From Asaia bogorensis NBRC 16594 (GTDB lineage: Bacteria; Pseudomonadota; Alphaproteobacteria; Acetobacterales; Acetobacteraceae), in assembly GCF_001547995.1 (NCBI RefSeq), contig NZ_AP014690.1:434001-498000 (forward strand): 64,000 nt of DNA, written 5' to 3'. The translations under genes and the position numbers were made by a program. The notes beneath the pieces were generated by a model, which did not search any database, was not told the DNA's origin, and saw only the letters and a program-made list of their open reading frames with translations. Shown here piece by piece: positions 17,941 through 26,435 of the stretch (its first letter is position 1; each line of letters opens with the position of its first letter).

Positions 17941-19374
17941 ATGGAGACACCGCACGTGGCGCATCGTCAGTCGAATGCCCCCTGTCGCCCCGCAGGGCGC
18001 TTTGCGCTCAAGGCAGGGTTGCGCCCGGCTTGTGCCCTTACGGCAGCCATGCTGCTCGCCGGGTGCAGCGATGTCGCGCATATCGGTCACAGCCTGTTTG
18101 GCAAGACCACCCCCATCGTGACGGGCTATATCGGCACGGTAGTCGCCGATGAGCCACGTGCGGCCCTGATCGGGCGCGATGTGCTGGTGCATGGCGGCAA
18201 CGCAGCCGATGCTGCGGCTGCGGTGGGGATGGCACTGTCGGTCACCCTGCCATCGCGTGCCTCTCTGGGCGGTGGTGGCGCCTGCCTGGCCACACGCGCC
18301 AACGAGGCCCCCCAGGCTTTCGTGTTCCTGCCCGGTTCAGCCAGCGCTTCGGGTGCAGCCACGCGTCAGGCGGCGATACCGATGACGCCGCGTGGGTTGT
18401 TCACCATGCAGCTTCGCTACGGCACCGTCGAATTTGCTGATATTCTTGGTCCGTCCGTTCGCCTTGCCCGCAGCGGCACCACAGTCAGCCGCGTGCTGGC
18501 CAACGATATTGCTGCGGTACAGAACCCCCTCTTCGCCGATGACGCCGCACGTAGCGTTTTCAGCCGTCCCGATGGCGCGCCGCTGCAAAATGGCGATGCG
18601 CTGGTGCAGCCCCAGCTGGCAAGTTTTCTGGAACGCATGACCAATGTTGGTGTGGGCGATCTGTATAACGGGGCGCTTGGCGGGATCTTCGTTGAAGGGG
18701 CCAACAAGGCAGGGGGCGGCCTTTCGACCACAGCGTTGCGTAACGCCATGCCAGCGCAGATCGCGCCGCTTCAGGTCGAGCAGGATGGCTATGTGGCCTC
18801 GTTCCTGCCGCCGCCTGCTGATGGTGGGCTTGGTGCCGCGGCGGCGTTCCACTCCGGCGCTTCCGCGCAGAGCGTGGTGGCAACGTGGCGCAGCGAAGAC
18901 CGTCATGGCCTGAGCAATGACGCCCTCCTAAGCGCTGCGCAGACCCTGGTGAATGGCGGATCCAGCCGCGGTGGCTCCCTGCCGTCGCTTCCGGCCTCGA
19001 CCTCCTTTGTCGTGACAGACAACAAGGGCGGCGCTGTGGCCTGCGCCCTGACCGACAACAATTTGTTCGGCACAGGTCGTATGGCTGAAGGAACGGGCGT
19101 GCTGCTGGCTGCGGCACCGGGGCGCTATCCGGCACCGCTTCTGGCTGCTGCCATCGTGCAGCGTCGTGGCACCCTGACTGGTGCCGCCGCCGCCTCCGGT
19201 CAGAACGATGCAGCCGATGCGCTGGCTCAGGCTGCACGGGCGATCGTCTCTGGCACGACGGTGCCGCATGAAGGGCAGGGGCGCGTCAATGCCTCGGTTT
19301 GCAAGGGCGGCAATTGTCAGGGTGATACCGATCCGCGTGGTGGCGGTCTCTCGGTGGGCAGTGTGAACAACTGA
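17941..19374 (+). CDS. divergent gamma-glutamyltransferase-like lipoprotein
   Basis: A 477-residue protein. The N-terminus is a lipoprotein signal with lipobox LLAGC, so it is membrane-anchored. The body follows the gamma-glutamyltransferase (Ntn hydrolase) order: VVADEPRAALIGRDVLVHGG and AADAAAAVGMALSVTLP resemble the large-subunit opening, SLGGGGACL the oxyanion region, and FVVTDNKGGAVACAL then NLFGTG the start of the small subunit. Where active enzymes have Thr-Thr-His, this one has Ser-Thr-Ser (Thr354 by numbering from this start), and only about 120 residues follow instead of the usual 190. It may be catalytically altered or inactive. Start choice: the ATG at 17941 puts the signal peptide after about 25 polar residues. 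Confidence 0.72.
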   Translation: METPHVAHRQSNAPCRPAGRFALKAGLRPACALTAAMLLAGCSDVAHIGHSLFGKTTPIVTGYIGTVVADEPRAALIGRDVLVHGGNAADAAAAVGMALSVTLPSRASLGGGGACLATRANEAPQAFVFLPGSASASGAATRQAAIPMTPRGLFTMQLRYGTVEFADILGPSVRLARSGTTVSRVLANDIAAVQNPLFADDAARSVFSRPDGAPLQNGDALVQPQLASFLERMTNVGVGDLYNGALGGIFVEGANKAGGGLSTTALRNAMPAQIAPLQVEQDGYVASFLPPPADGGLGAAAAFHSGASAQSVVATWRSEDRHGLSNDALLSAAQTLVNGGSSRGGSLPSLPASTSFVVTDNKGGAVACALTDNNLFGTGRMAEGTGVLLAAAPGRYPAPLLAAAIVQRRGTLTGAAAASGQNDAADALAQAARAIVSGTTVPHEGQGRVNASVCKGGNCQGDTDPRGGGLSVGSVNN

Positions 19375-19448
19375 TCCTGCGTGATCTCTCGCTTTTGGGC
19401 CATCGAGGCCGGATGCGGGAGTATGAATTGTTTGCAGAAACGACACTT

Positions 19449-19477
19449 ATACCCCCTGGAAACAGGGGGTATTTTTT
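19449..19477 (+). terminator. rho-independent terminator of the GGT-like gene
   Basis: ATACCCCCTG / CAGGGGGTAT form a perfect 10-bp stem with a GAAA tetraloop followed directly by six T. It lies 75 bases after the stop codon and insulates recA from upstream transcription. Confidence 0.9.
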
Positions 19478-19517
19478 ATGTCCGTCCCCTTGTGTAAAAG
19501 GGGCGTGATCATGATAT

Positions 19518-19539
19518 GTTCTCAAGAACAAATGTGAAC
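19518..19539. promoter_or_regulatory. candidate SOS operator upstream of recA
   Basis: GTTC-N4-GAAC (within TGTTCTCAAGAACA, six-base arms) is followed six bases later by another GAAC, about 77 bases before the recA start. GTTC/GAAC half-sites are the building blocks of LexA sites, though the classical alphaproteobacterial box is a direct repeat GTTC-N7-GTTC, which is not met exactly. Function is inferred from position. Confidence 0.4.
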
Positions 19540-19615
19540 GATCAACACGAATCGCTCCGCCCCGATTGCCGATTTTCATGAGTTCGGCAACACTGGTGTG
19601 AGCGGAGGACAGGAT

Positions 19616-20656
19616 ATGAGCGTGGACAGGACGAAAGCACTCGAAGGTGCGCTGAGCCAGATCGAACGGGCTTTCGGCAAGGGGTCGATCATGCGCATGG
19701 GGCAGCGCCCCAAGGAGCAGGCCGATGTGATCTCCACCGGCTCGCTGGGCCTCGATATCGGCCTCGGTATCGGCGGTCTGCCGCGCGGCCGTATCATCGA
19801 GATCTACGGCCCTGAAAGCTCCGGCAAGACGACACTGGCGCTTCATGCTATTGCCGAAGCCCAGAAGAAGGGCGGAACCTGCGCCTTTATCGATGCTGAA
19901 CATGCGCTCGATCCGGGTTATGCCCGCAAGCTTGGTGTGGATGTCGACAATCTTCTGCTCAGCCAGCCTGACGCTGGTGAACAGGCTCTGGAAATTGCCG
20001 ATACGCTGGTGCGTTCCGGTGCCGTCGATGTGCTGGTGGTCGACTCCGTGGCGGCACTGGTGCCGCGTGCGGAACTTGAGGGCGATATGGGCGACAGCCA
20101 TGTCGGTCTTCATGCCCGTCTGATGAGCCAGGCCCTGCGCAAGCTGACTGGCACAGTCTCGCGCTCGAACACGATGGTGATTTTCCTCAACCAGATCCGC
20201 ATGAAGATCGGCGTGATGTTCGGCAATCCCGAGACCACGACCGGTGGTAACGCGCTCAAATTCTACGCGTCGGTGCGTCTGGATATCCGCCGTATCGGTT
20301 CGATCAAGGACCGCGACGAGGTGGTGGGCAACCAGACACGCGTGAAGGTGGTCAAGAACAAGATGGCCCCGCCTTTCCGTCAGGTCGAATTCGACATCAT
20401 GTACGGCGAGGGCATCAGCAAGGTCGGCGAACTGATCGATCTGGGCGTCAAGGCCAATATCGTCGAGAAATCGGGTGCCTGGTTCTCGTATGATAGCACC
20501 CGCGTGGGTCAGGGGCGTGAGAATGCCAAGCAGTTCCTGCGCGATCACCCCGAGATGGCAGCCGATATCGAACGTCGTATCCGCGAGCAGGCAGGCGTGG
20601 TGGCTGAGGCCATGATGACCTCGCCGGAAGATCAGGAAGACGAAGCCGAAGCCTGA
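19616..20656 (+). CDS. recA: recombinase RecA
   Basis: A 346-residue recombinase: ATP-dependent strand exchange, and co-protease for LexA in the SOS response. Walker A is GPESSGKTT (residues 65-73), Walker [10 protein letters not shown], with loops L1 ([22 protein letters not shown] region) and L2 ([20 protein letters not shown] region) intact. The acidic C-terminal tail ([11 protein letters not shown]) is typical. GGAGG lies seven bases before the ATG at 19616; in-frame codons upstream are not needed. Terminators flank it on both sides, so it is a single-gene unit, and GTTC-type repeats upstream are candidate LexA sites. Confidence 0.98.
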   Translation: MSVDRTKALEGALSQIERAFGKGSIMRMGQRPKEQADVISTGSLGLDIGLGIGGLPRGRIIEIYGPESSGKTTLALHAIAEAQKKGGTCAFIDAEHALDPGYARKLGVDVDNLLLSQPDAGEQALEIADTLVRSGAVDVLVVDSVAALVPRAELEGDMGDSHVGLHARLMSQALRKLTGTVSRSNTMVIFLNQIRMKIGVMFGNPETTTGGNALKFYASVRLDIRRIGSIKDRDEVVGNQTRVKVVKNKMAPPFRQVEFDIMYGEGISKVGELIDLGVKANIVEKSGAWFSYDSTRVGQGRENAKQFLRDHPEMAADIERRIREQAGVVAEAMMTSPEDQEDEAEA

Positions 20657-20702
20657 GTCCCGTCATCCCTGTCGCAGGCAGGGTAGCGCGAGACTGAATT
20701 GA

Positions 20703-20740
20703 AAAGACCCGCTGCATCCCCGGCGATGCAGCGGGTCTTT
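20703..20740. terminator. strong hairpin after recA
   Basis: A perfect 16-bp stem (AAAGACCCGCTGCATC and its complement) with a 6-nt loop, 46 bases after the recA stop. The A/T ends (AAA...TTT) let it act on both strands; the alpha-E operon converges from the right. Confidence 0.8.
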
Positions 20741-20821
20741 CTGTGGGTCATTCAGCGCAGACTGCCAGATATCGTACCGGGGGGACTCAACGCCCGCACG
20801 GCAAGCTCTCGCTGCCGGTTT

Positions 20822-21862
20822 TTACGCCTGACCCTGAGACTGGCTGAAGCCTCCGGCATCAAATGACTTGGGGGGCGCCCAATAGGCGGCGGCCAGTTCG
20901 TTCTGGCAGATTTCGATCTGTTCCTGAATCCAGTGCATACATTCATGCAGCCCACGAATGATGATTTCCTCGGCTGTCTGGTCATCCAGCATGGCCCGTA
21001 ATTCGCCAAGGCGCTCCTGCACCGCCGAGCTTTGCTTGCGCAGGTTGTAATGTGTTGCGAGGGCACCCAGGACAGAATCGGCATGACGCAGGTTGAGCGC
21101 GAGCGAGCGCGGAAACCCCTCATTCTTGAGCAGGAAACCGACCACATTGGCAGGCGTAGTCGTCACCGGTTTGAGACGGCGAAAGGCGTGATAGGCCGCA
21201 GCCGAGCGCAGCACGGACGCCCATTGTGTCATATCGATTTCCGACCCCACCTCGGCAGCATCGGGTAGGAGCGTATGATAGCGCGTGTCGATCAGTCGTG
21301 TGATCTGGTCACTGCGCTCCAGATGCCGACCCAGCAGATAGAACAGCCAGGCCTGATCGCGATAGAGCGTCCCTTCCGTCACACCGGCATGAGACTGGCA
21401 CTCCTGCTTGATGCGGTTGCACAGGGCCGAAAGCCCTGTGCGTCGTATGTCGCCGGGCGTGAGGTCCAGCATCCAGCGCGTGAATACATTGAGCTGCATC
21501 CACATTTCGGTCGAGATAAGGGGGCGTGCAGAGCGGGCATTTTCGCGCACGGCGTGGGCCATGGCCCGGATCGAACTCGGGTTGGAGCAATCCGTGATGT
21601 AAAAGCACAGATAATCCTCCTCCCTCGCGGCAGGATAGAGGGCGCGAAACCGCTCTTCATCGCTGTTGATGTGAACGATTGAATCCCATACCGGGCGGCC
21701 ATCGGCACCCCGCACGAAAGCCTCGGTTACTTCGAGCACGCGGGCGAGGTTTTCGATGCGCTCCATATAGCGTGCAAGCCACATCATGTTCTCGGCATAG
21801 CGCGAGAGCAGGGTGTTCAGGTCGGGCTGTATGCCTGAGACATAGGGGTTGAAGCGGCTCAT
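20822..21862 (-). CDS. alpha-E domain protein (DUF403)
   Basis: A 346-residue, mostly helical protein of the alpha-E (DUF403) family. LLSRYAENMMWLARYMERIENLARVLEVTE at the N-terminus (residues about 18-48) and the repeated Arg/Glu-rich helices, including YLLGRHLERSDQITRLIDTRYH, define it. No catalytic motif is known for the family. It almost always sits next to a circularly permuted ATP-grasp ligase, as here: its ATG overlaps the ligase stop by four bases (ATGA). A scaffolding or substrate-binding partner role is a published prediction by association, not a demonstrated function. Cytoplasmic, no signal peptide. Confidence 0.85.
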   Translation of the reverse strand: MSRFNPYVSGIQPDLNTLLSRYAENMMWLARYMERIENLARVLEVTEAFVRGADGRPVWDSIVHINSDEERFRALYPAAREEDYLCFYITDCSNPSSIRAMAHAVRENARSARPLISTEMWMQLNVFTRWMLDLTPGDIRRTGLSALCNRIKQECQSHAGVTEGTLYRDQAWLFYLLGRHLERSDQITRLIDTRYHTLLPDAAEVGSEIDMTQWASVLRSAAAYHAFRRLKPVTTTPANVVGFLLKNEGFPRSLALNLRHADSVLGALATHYNLRKQSSAVQERLGELRAMLDDQTAEEIIIRGLHECMHWIQEQIEICQNELAAAYWAPPKSFDAGGFSQSQGQA

Positions 21863-23325
21863 GCTGACATCACCCAGGTATCCTTCGAGCCACCTCCCTG
21901 CGATGAATTTACCACCAGAGACCCCTTTCGCAACGCGACGCGGGACAGCCCGCCAGGCAGAACCCAGGTAGATTGCCCTGTCACCGCGAAGGGGCGCAGA
22001 TCGACGTGACGCCCTTCCACACCGGCGGGGCAGAGTGTCGGCACGACAGAAAGATCGATGACGGGCTGGCTGATGTAATTGGCCGGATTTTCGATCAGCT
22101 TCTCGCGAAAGGCCTCAAGCTCGCTTTCAGTCGCATGGGGTCCGATGATGAGACCATAGCCTCCGGAATCGCCGACGGGCTTCACCACGAGATTGGCGAG
22201 ATTATCGAGCGTGTGGGCAAGGCCTTCGGGCTCAGCACAGATGTGGGTTTCCACACTGTCGAGAATAGGATCCTCGTCGAGATAGTAGCGAATGATGCGG
22301 GGCATATAGGCATAGATGGCCTTGTCATCGGCCACCCCGGTGCCCAGCGCATTGGCGAGGGTCACATTGCCACGACAATAGGCTTCGACGAGGCCCGGCA
22401 CACCCAGCAGGCTCTCGGGATTGAAAGCTAGTGGATCAAGGAACGCGTCGTCGATACGGCGGTAGATCGAGTGGACAGGGCGCAGCCCGGCAACGGTGCG
22501 CATGAAGACATGATGATCTTCAACCACCAGATCACGCCCCTCGACGAGCGGCACACCCATTTCACGGGCCAGAAACACGTGCTCGAAATAGGCGGAATTA
22601 TACATGCCCGGCGAAAGCAGAACCACTTGCGGGTCCGTCACGCCCTTGGGGGCCACGTCGCATAGGGCGCGATGCAGCCTGACGCCATAATCCTCGACAG
22701 AGCGGAGCTTGATGCCCGAGGCCAGATCAGGCAGCAGGCGCAGCATCATGTGGCGGTTTTCGATGACGTAGGAGACCCCGGAAGGAGTGCGTGCATTGTC
22801 CTCAAGCACGAGGAAGCGCCCCGAGCGGTCGCGTATGAGGTCAGTGCCGTTGATGTGGACATACACACCGCCCGGCACGTCCACCCCGATCATCGCCTCG
22901 CAGTAATTGGCATTCTTAAGCACGAGATCGGCAGGGACGATGCCATCATCCAGAATACGGCGCTCGTGATAGATGTCCCACAGAAAGAGATTGATGGCCT
23001 TGACGCGCTGCTGCACGCCCTTCTCGACAAATGCCCATTCCTCAGCCGTGAGCAGGCGGGGGATCATGTCGAAAGGCAGGATACGATCGATGGCCTCACG
23101 TTCAGTATAGACCGTAAAGGTGATACCCAGACGCCAGAGCAGGTTTTCTGCGTCAGTCGTTCGCTCGCGCAGGTCGGAAAGGGTGAGATGGGCCAGACGT
23201 TCCTGCACCTTCTGCAGGGCTTCGGGCAGTTCACTGCCCCGGTTCATCAGCTCGCAGTAAAAGGCGGGCGTGTCATAGGTCGAAAAAATACCGGCTTCGT
23301 GGATGGGCGAGGCGTCGAGCGCCAT
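21859..23325 (-). CDS. circularly permuted ATP-grasp ligase (CPA type)
   Basis: A 488-residue protein of the circularly permuted ATP-grasp group (older names DUF404/DUF407). Segments typical of the family are NRGSELPEALQ, the long central block with VVLLSPGMYNSAYFEHVFLA, EGRDLVVEDH, and the nucleotide/metal-binding end LANLVVKPVGDSGGYGLIIG. Such enzymes are predicted to form peptide-like amide bonds with ATP. The ATG is preceded by GGTGAG. It is the first gene of a two-gene unit with the alpha-E protein and lies divergently from a transglutaminase-like gene. A near-palindromic operator candidate sits 42 bases upstream. Product unknown. Confidence 0.88.
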   Translation of the reverse strand: MALDASPIHEAGIFSTYDTPAFYCELMNRGSELPEALQKVQERLAHLTLSDLRERTTDAENLLWRLGITFTVYTEREAIDRILPFDMIPRLLTAEEWAFVEKGVQQRVKAINLFLWDIYHERRILDDGIVPADLVLKNANYCEAMIGVDVPGGVYVHINGTDLIRDRSGRFLVLEDNARTPSGVSYVIENRHMMLRLLPDLASGIKLRSVEDYGVRLHRALCDVAPKGVTDPQVVLLSPGMYNSAYFEHVFLAREMGVPLVEGRDLVVEDHHVFMRTVAGLRPVHSIYRRIDDAFLDPLAFNPESLLGVPGLVEAYCRGNVTLANALGTGVADDKAIYAYMPRIIRYYLDEDPILDSVETHICAEPEGLAHTLDNLANLVVKPVGDSGGYGLIIGPHATESELEAFREKLIENPANYISQPVIDLSVVPTLCPAGVEGRHVDLRPFAVTGQSTWVLPGGLSRVALRKGSLVVNSSQGGGSKDTWVMSA

Positions 23326-23366
23326 ATTTTCTCACCTTCTTGTTGGGGAGGGTCTGGTGTATCCTG

Positions 23367-23384
23367 AACCGAAACGTTACGGTT
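23367..23384 (-). promoter_or_regulatory. near-palindromic LacI-type operator candidate
   Basis: AACCGAAACGTTACGGTT matches its own reverse complement at 16 of 18 positions and has the central CG typical of LacI-family sites. It lies just upstream of the ATP-grasp gene. Its core GAAACGTTAC recurs upstream of the aldose epimerase gene at 46463-46472. The remaining gap to 23649 is purine/GC rich and shows no gene. Confidence 0.45.
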
Positions 23385-23649
23385 GTTTATTAAACTACCA
23401 AAATTCGTGACTTGCCAAGCACTAAAAGAAAGGCTGTTCCGGGCGGGTTCGCCGGTTTATTGCTGTCAAACAGAATATCGGCCCAATGGTTGCAAGGCGC
23501 TGCCTGAACCGGCGGCGGGCGGCAGGGGGCAGGCCTCATGGAGGGCGCACGATGGTCCCTGACGGCACCTCATCGGGGCAGGCAGGAGACATGCAGGGAA
23601 AGCGCAGGCAAGGGAGTGTCATGAAACCAGGCCCAGCGGGGCGCGCAGG

Positions 23650-24492
23650 ATGAGCCGGCCAGTGCTGCTCAATCATCGCACGTCCTATCGTTACGACCGG
23701 ATGGTGTCGCTTGGCCCGCAAACGATCCGTTTGCGGCCGCCATCGCGCACGCGCAATGCGATCATGACCTATGCGCTTTCAATAGGGCCGGATCATGCCG
23801 GACTGGACTGGCATCACGACAGACATGGCAACATGGTCTCCGAGGTGCGTTTCTCCGATCGCATGTCGCAATTCGTGGTTGATGTGAGCATGATTGTTGA
23901 TCTCGCCCCCTATGATCCGCTGGGCATGGGCGTGAGATCGTCTGACGGTGAAATGGCGCTCGATCAGGCCTATCGCCGCCCCGTGACGGACGATGCGGTG
24001 CTGGTCCCGTTTCTGTCTGCCGAAGACGCATCGCCGATCGGGAGCCCTCTCGAACGCCTGTCCAGGCTGGCGCGTCGCATCGCGACCAGGCTGCACTACA
24101 TGCGCCGCATGGAGCCAGGTGTCTGGAGCCCTCATGAAACCCTGAAACGCGAGGCCGGGTCTTGTCGTGACAGCGCGTGGCTGCTGATCGCCCTGGCGCG
24201 TCATATGGGTTACGCAGCGCGTTTCGTCTCGGGCTATCTCATCGAGCCTTCTGCCCTTCAGGCTGATCCGGACCGCCTGACCTGTGACCTGCATGCCTGG
24301 GCCGAAATTCTGGTGCCGGAGCATGGCTGGGTGGGGTTTGACACGACATCGGGTCTGATCGCAGCGCAGAACCATATTCCGCTCGCCGCTTCGGACACGC
24401 CTGATGCCGCCGCACCGATCTCAGGGTTGCTGGATCAGTGTCAGGCGGAATTCGATGTGATGATGCAGGCGCATTTTCTGCATCGGGCGTAG
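23650..24492 (+). CDS. transglutaminase-like cysteine protease family protein
   Basis: A 280-residue cytoplasmic protein with the bacterial transglutaminase N-terminal strand domain (LLNHRTSYRYDRMVSLGPQ, then IRLRPPSRTR) followed by a transglutaminase core. The catalytic triad is visible: Cys172 in GSCRDSAWLLIALAR, His215 in DLHAWAEILVP and Asp231 in WVGFDTTSG. The family cleaves or modifies peptide amides and is frequently encoded beside alpha-E and circularly permuted ATP-grasp genes. It is divergent from those genes here and is followed in the same direction by a zinc peptidase gene. Substrate unknown. Confidence 0.87.
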   Translation: MSRPVLLNHRTSYRYDRMVSLGPQTIRLRPPSRTRNAIMTYALSIGPDHAGLDWHHDRHGNMVSEVRFSDRMSQFVVDVSMIVDLAPYDPLGMGVRSSDGEMALDQAYRRPVTDDAVLVPFLSAEDASPIGSPLERLSRLARRIATRLHYMRRMEPGVWSPHETLKREAGSCRDSAWLLIALARHMGYAARFVSGYLIEPSALQADPDRLTCDLHAWAEILVPEHGWVGFDTTSGLIAAQNHIPLAASDTPDAAAPISGLLDQCQAEFDVMMQAHFLHRA

Positions 24493-24568
24493 TATCATGG
24501 CGGACGAGGCGGGAACCAAAGCCGTCACGCGCAGTTCCGGGTCATAACCTCATCGGGATGATCAGATC

Positions 24569-25720
24569 GTGAAGCTTTTTTCGTGCGAATGCTGCGCTCA
24601 GCCGCTCTTTTTTGAAAATACGAGGTGCGAGTCATGCCATCACGAAGTGGGGTATCTGCATAAGCTGGCCGATCTGACAGCGCTCAATCCCGCCGAGGAA
24701 CCCGGAAAATGGTATCCGATGGAGCCGGGTCTTGAGGATCAGGTGCATGTCTATTGCGCCAACCGTCAGTATGACGCCTGCAACTGGCTGCTCGGCCCGC
24801 AGGAAGCGGCTGAAGGCCCGTATTGCTATGCCTGCCAGTTCAATCGCACGATCCCCGATCTGTCGGACCCGCATAATCTGGAGCGCTGGCGCAAGATCGA
24901 GGTCGCCAAGCATCGCCTTTTCCACGCACTGATCCGGCTCGACCTGCCAATGGTCAACCGGCGACAGGACCCTGAAAACGGGCTGGCTTTTGACTTTCTG
25001 GATGATGCGCCCGACGGTTCGGCTCCTGTCATGACCGGTCATGACAACGGCTTGATCACCCTTGCCGTGCGAGAAGCCGATGACGACCAGCGCGAGCGTA
25101 TGCGCGTGGAGATGGGCGAGTATTACCGGACCCTGCTCGGGCATTTCAGGCACGAGATCGGGCATTATTTCTGGAACGTGCTGATACGCGATGGGGGAGG
25201 GCTGGAACGCTGCCGCGCCGTATTCGGCGATGACCGGCAGGATTATCAGGAAGCCCTCAAGGCGCATTACGCCAAGCCGCCTTCAGAAGACTGGCGCGAG
25301 ACGCATGTCAGTGTCTATGCCGCCTCTCACCCCTGGGAGGATTTCGCCGAGACCTGGGCGCATTATCTGCACATTGTCTCGACGCTGGAAACGGCATGGC
25401 TTTATGGCATTGCCATTGCCCCGCAGACACCCGAGGGAGCGCAATATTCAACCCCGGCAGTGAGCGGCAATCCCTACCGCACCCTTGGCTTTGACGAGAT
25501 CATGAATGCATGGCTCCCCCTGAGCATGGCCGTGAACAGCCTCAACCGCTCCATGGGCCTTCAGGATTTCTATCCTTTCGTCCTGACGGGGGCGATAAGG
25601 CAGAAACTGGCTTTCATCCATGATGTCATTCGCGAAACGCAGCAGAGCCGCGACGCGCAGCGACAGGATCAGTCCGAGAGCGCCGCTGTCAAAATGTCAG
25701 AAGGTCACGCAGCGGAGTGA
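24569..25720 (+). CDS. putative zinc-binding metallopeptidase (Peptidase_Mx type)
   Basis: A 383-residue protein with an N-terminal zinc ribbon-like block (C6, C8-C9, C20 and C23 in CECCAQP and RCESC, then CANRQYDACNW and CYACQ) and a gluzincin-like core with HEIGH (His195-His199) in FRHEIGHYFWN, plus a downstream acidic/His helix (PWEDFAETWAHYLH) that would supply the third ligand. This is the architecture of the family annotated as putative zinc-binding peptidase. The start is a GTG with a weak ribosome site. It follows the transglutaminase-like gene by about 75 bases and converges on the MTHFR-like gene with a 32-base 3' overlap. Confidence 0.82.
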   Translation: MKLFSCECCAQPLFFENTRCESCHHEVGYLHKLADLTALNPAEEPGKWYPMEPGLEDQVHVYCANRQYDACNWLLGPQEAAEGPYCYACQFNRTIPDLSDPHNLERWRKIEVAKHRLFHALIRLDLPMVNRRQDPENGLAFDFLDDAPDGSAPVMTGHDNGLITLAVREADDDQRERMRVEMGEYYRTLLGHFRHEIGHYFWNVLIRDGGGLERCRAVFGDDRQDYQEALKAHYAKPPSEDWRETHVSVYAASHPWEDFAETWAHYLHIVSTLETAWLYGIAIAPQTPEGAQYSTPAVSGNPYRTLGFDEIMNAWLPLSMAVNSLNRSMGLQDFYPFVLTGAIRQKLAFIHDVIRETQQSRDAQRQDQSESAAVKMSEGHAAE

Positions 25721-26435
25721 GGTAATCCGCCAGCGGCACGCGCAGCGGCATGAGGTAAGCGCTCTCGCCGCGTGCATGCACCGCTTCGAGGATCGTCCGT
25801 GCGAAAGCGATATTGGCATCGAGCCTGGGTTCGAAATCCGATGGGAAGACCACGTGATTGACGCGCTCCCAATACGCGCGTGACTTGGGGCCGATTACGG
25901 GTGAGAGCCCCCAGAATACCTGATCATTCTCCAGCCAAGAGGCACACAGATCGAACAGCCTGCGGTCAAACAGAGGCTGTGTAAAGAATCCAGCAGCACC
26001 GGCATCGCGTTTTTGCTGGATGGTCTCCAGTTCCTGCCAGGGCGCACGACGATACGGATCGAAGGCCGCATAGACCGTCAGGTGCGGGGCTTCACGCCGA
26101 TACCGTGTGATGATGTCAGCGCTGCTGTTGGGCCAGATGCGATGCGTCGAATCCGGGGGCGGATCGCCCGCAATGACAAGAATTTCGCGCAGTCCTTCCT
26201 GCTCCGCACAGGGCAGGGGCGCATCGGGGTCGATATCAATGGCACGGATGTGCGGGATCGCTGCATAGCCCTGACCCTGCGCCAGCGCAGCACCCTCCCA
26301 TGAGCGCAGGGGCAGGCGCAGAAGGTCGGGCAGGTTGATGGTCGTTACGTCCGGCGCGATCTGCCTTACCGTGGCCAGATCCTCTGTCAGGCTTTGTGTG
26401 TCGCGCGGGATCAGCTCGATGGCGATACGGCTCAT
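25689..26435 (-). CDS. methylenetetrahydrofolate reductase-like protein
   Basis: A 248-residue protein resembling the MTHFR TIM barrel: IAIELIPRD at strand 1, [28 protein letters not shown] and the barrel signature [13 protein letters not shown]. True MetF enzymes run to about 290 residues, so this one is short and lacks some flavin-contact text I would expect. It overlaps the folD stop by four bases (ATGA), so it is coupled to a folate-interconversion enzyme, which supports a role on C1-folate. It may be a divergent reductase or a paralogue; a separate metF could exist elsewhere. Confidence 0.65.
   Translation of the reverse strand: MSRIAIELIPRDTQSLTEDLATVRQIAPDVTTINLPDLLRLPLRSWEGAALAQGQGYAAIPHIRAIDIDPDAPLPCAEQEGLREILVIAGDPPPDSTHRIWPNSSADIITRYRREAPHLTVYAAFDPYRRAPWQELETIQQKRDAGAAGFFTQPLFDRRLFDLCASWLENDQVFWGLSPVIGPKSRAYWERVNHVVFPSDFEPRLDANIAFARTILEAVHARGESAYLMPLRVPLADYLTPLRDLLTF

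Noticed and set aside
19286-20548. 420-codon open frame on the minus strand across recA
   Set aside because: It is antisense to recA, has no ribosome site or recognisable product; high-GC codon bias leaves such frames open.
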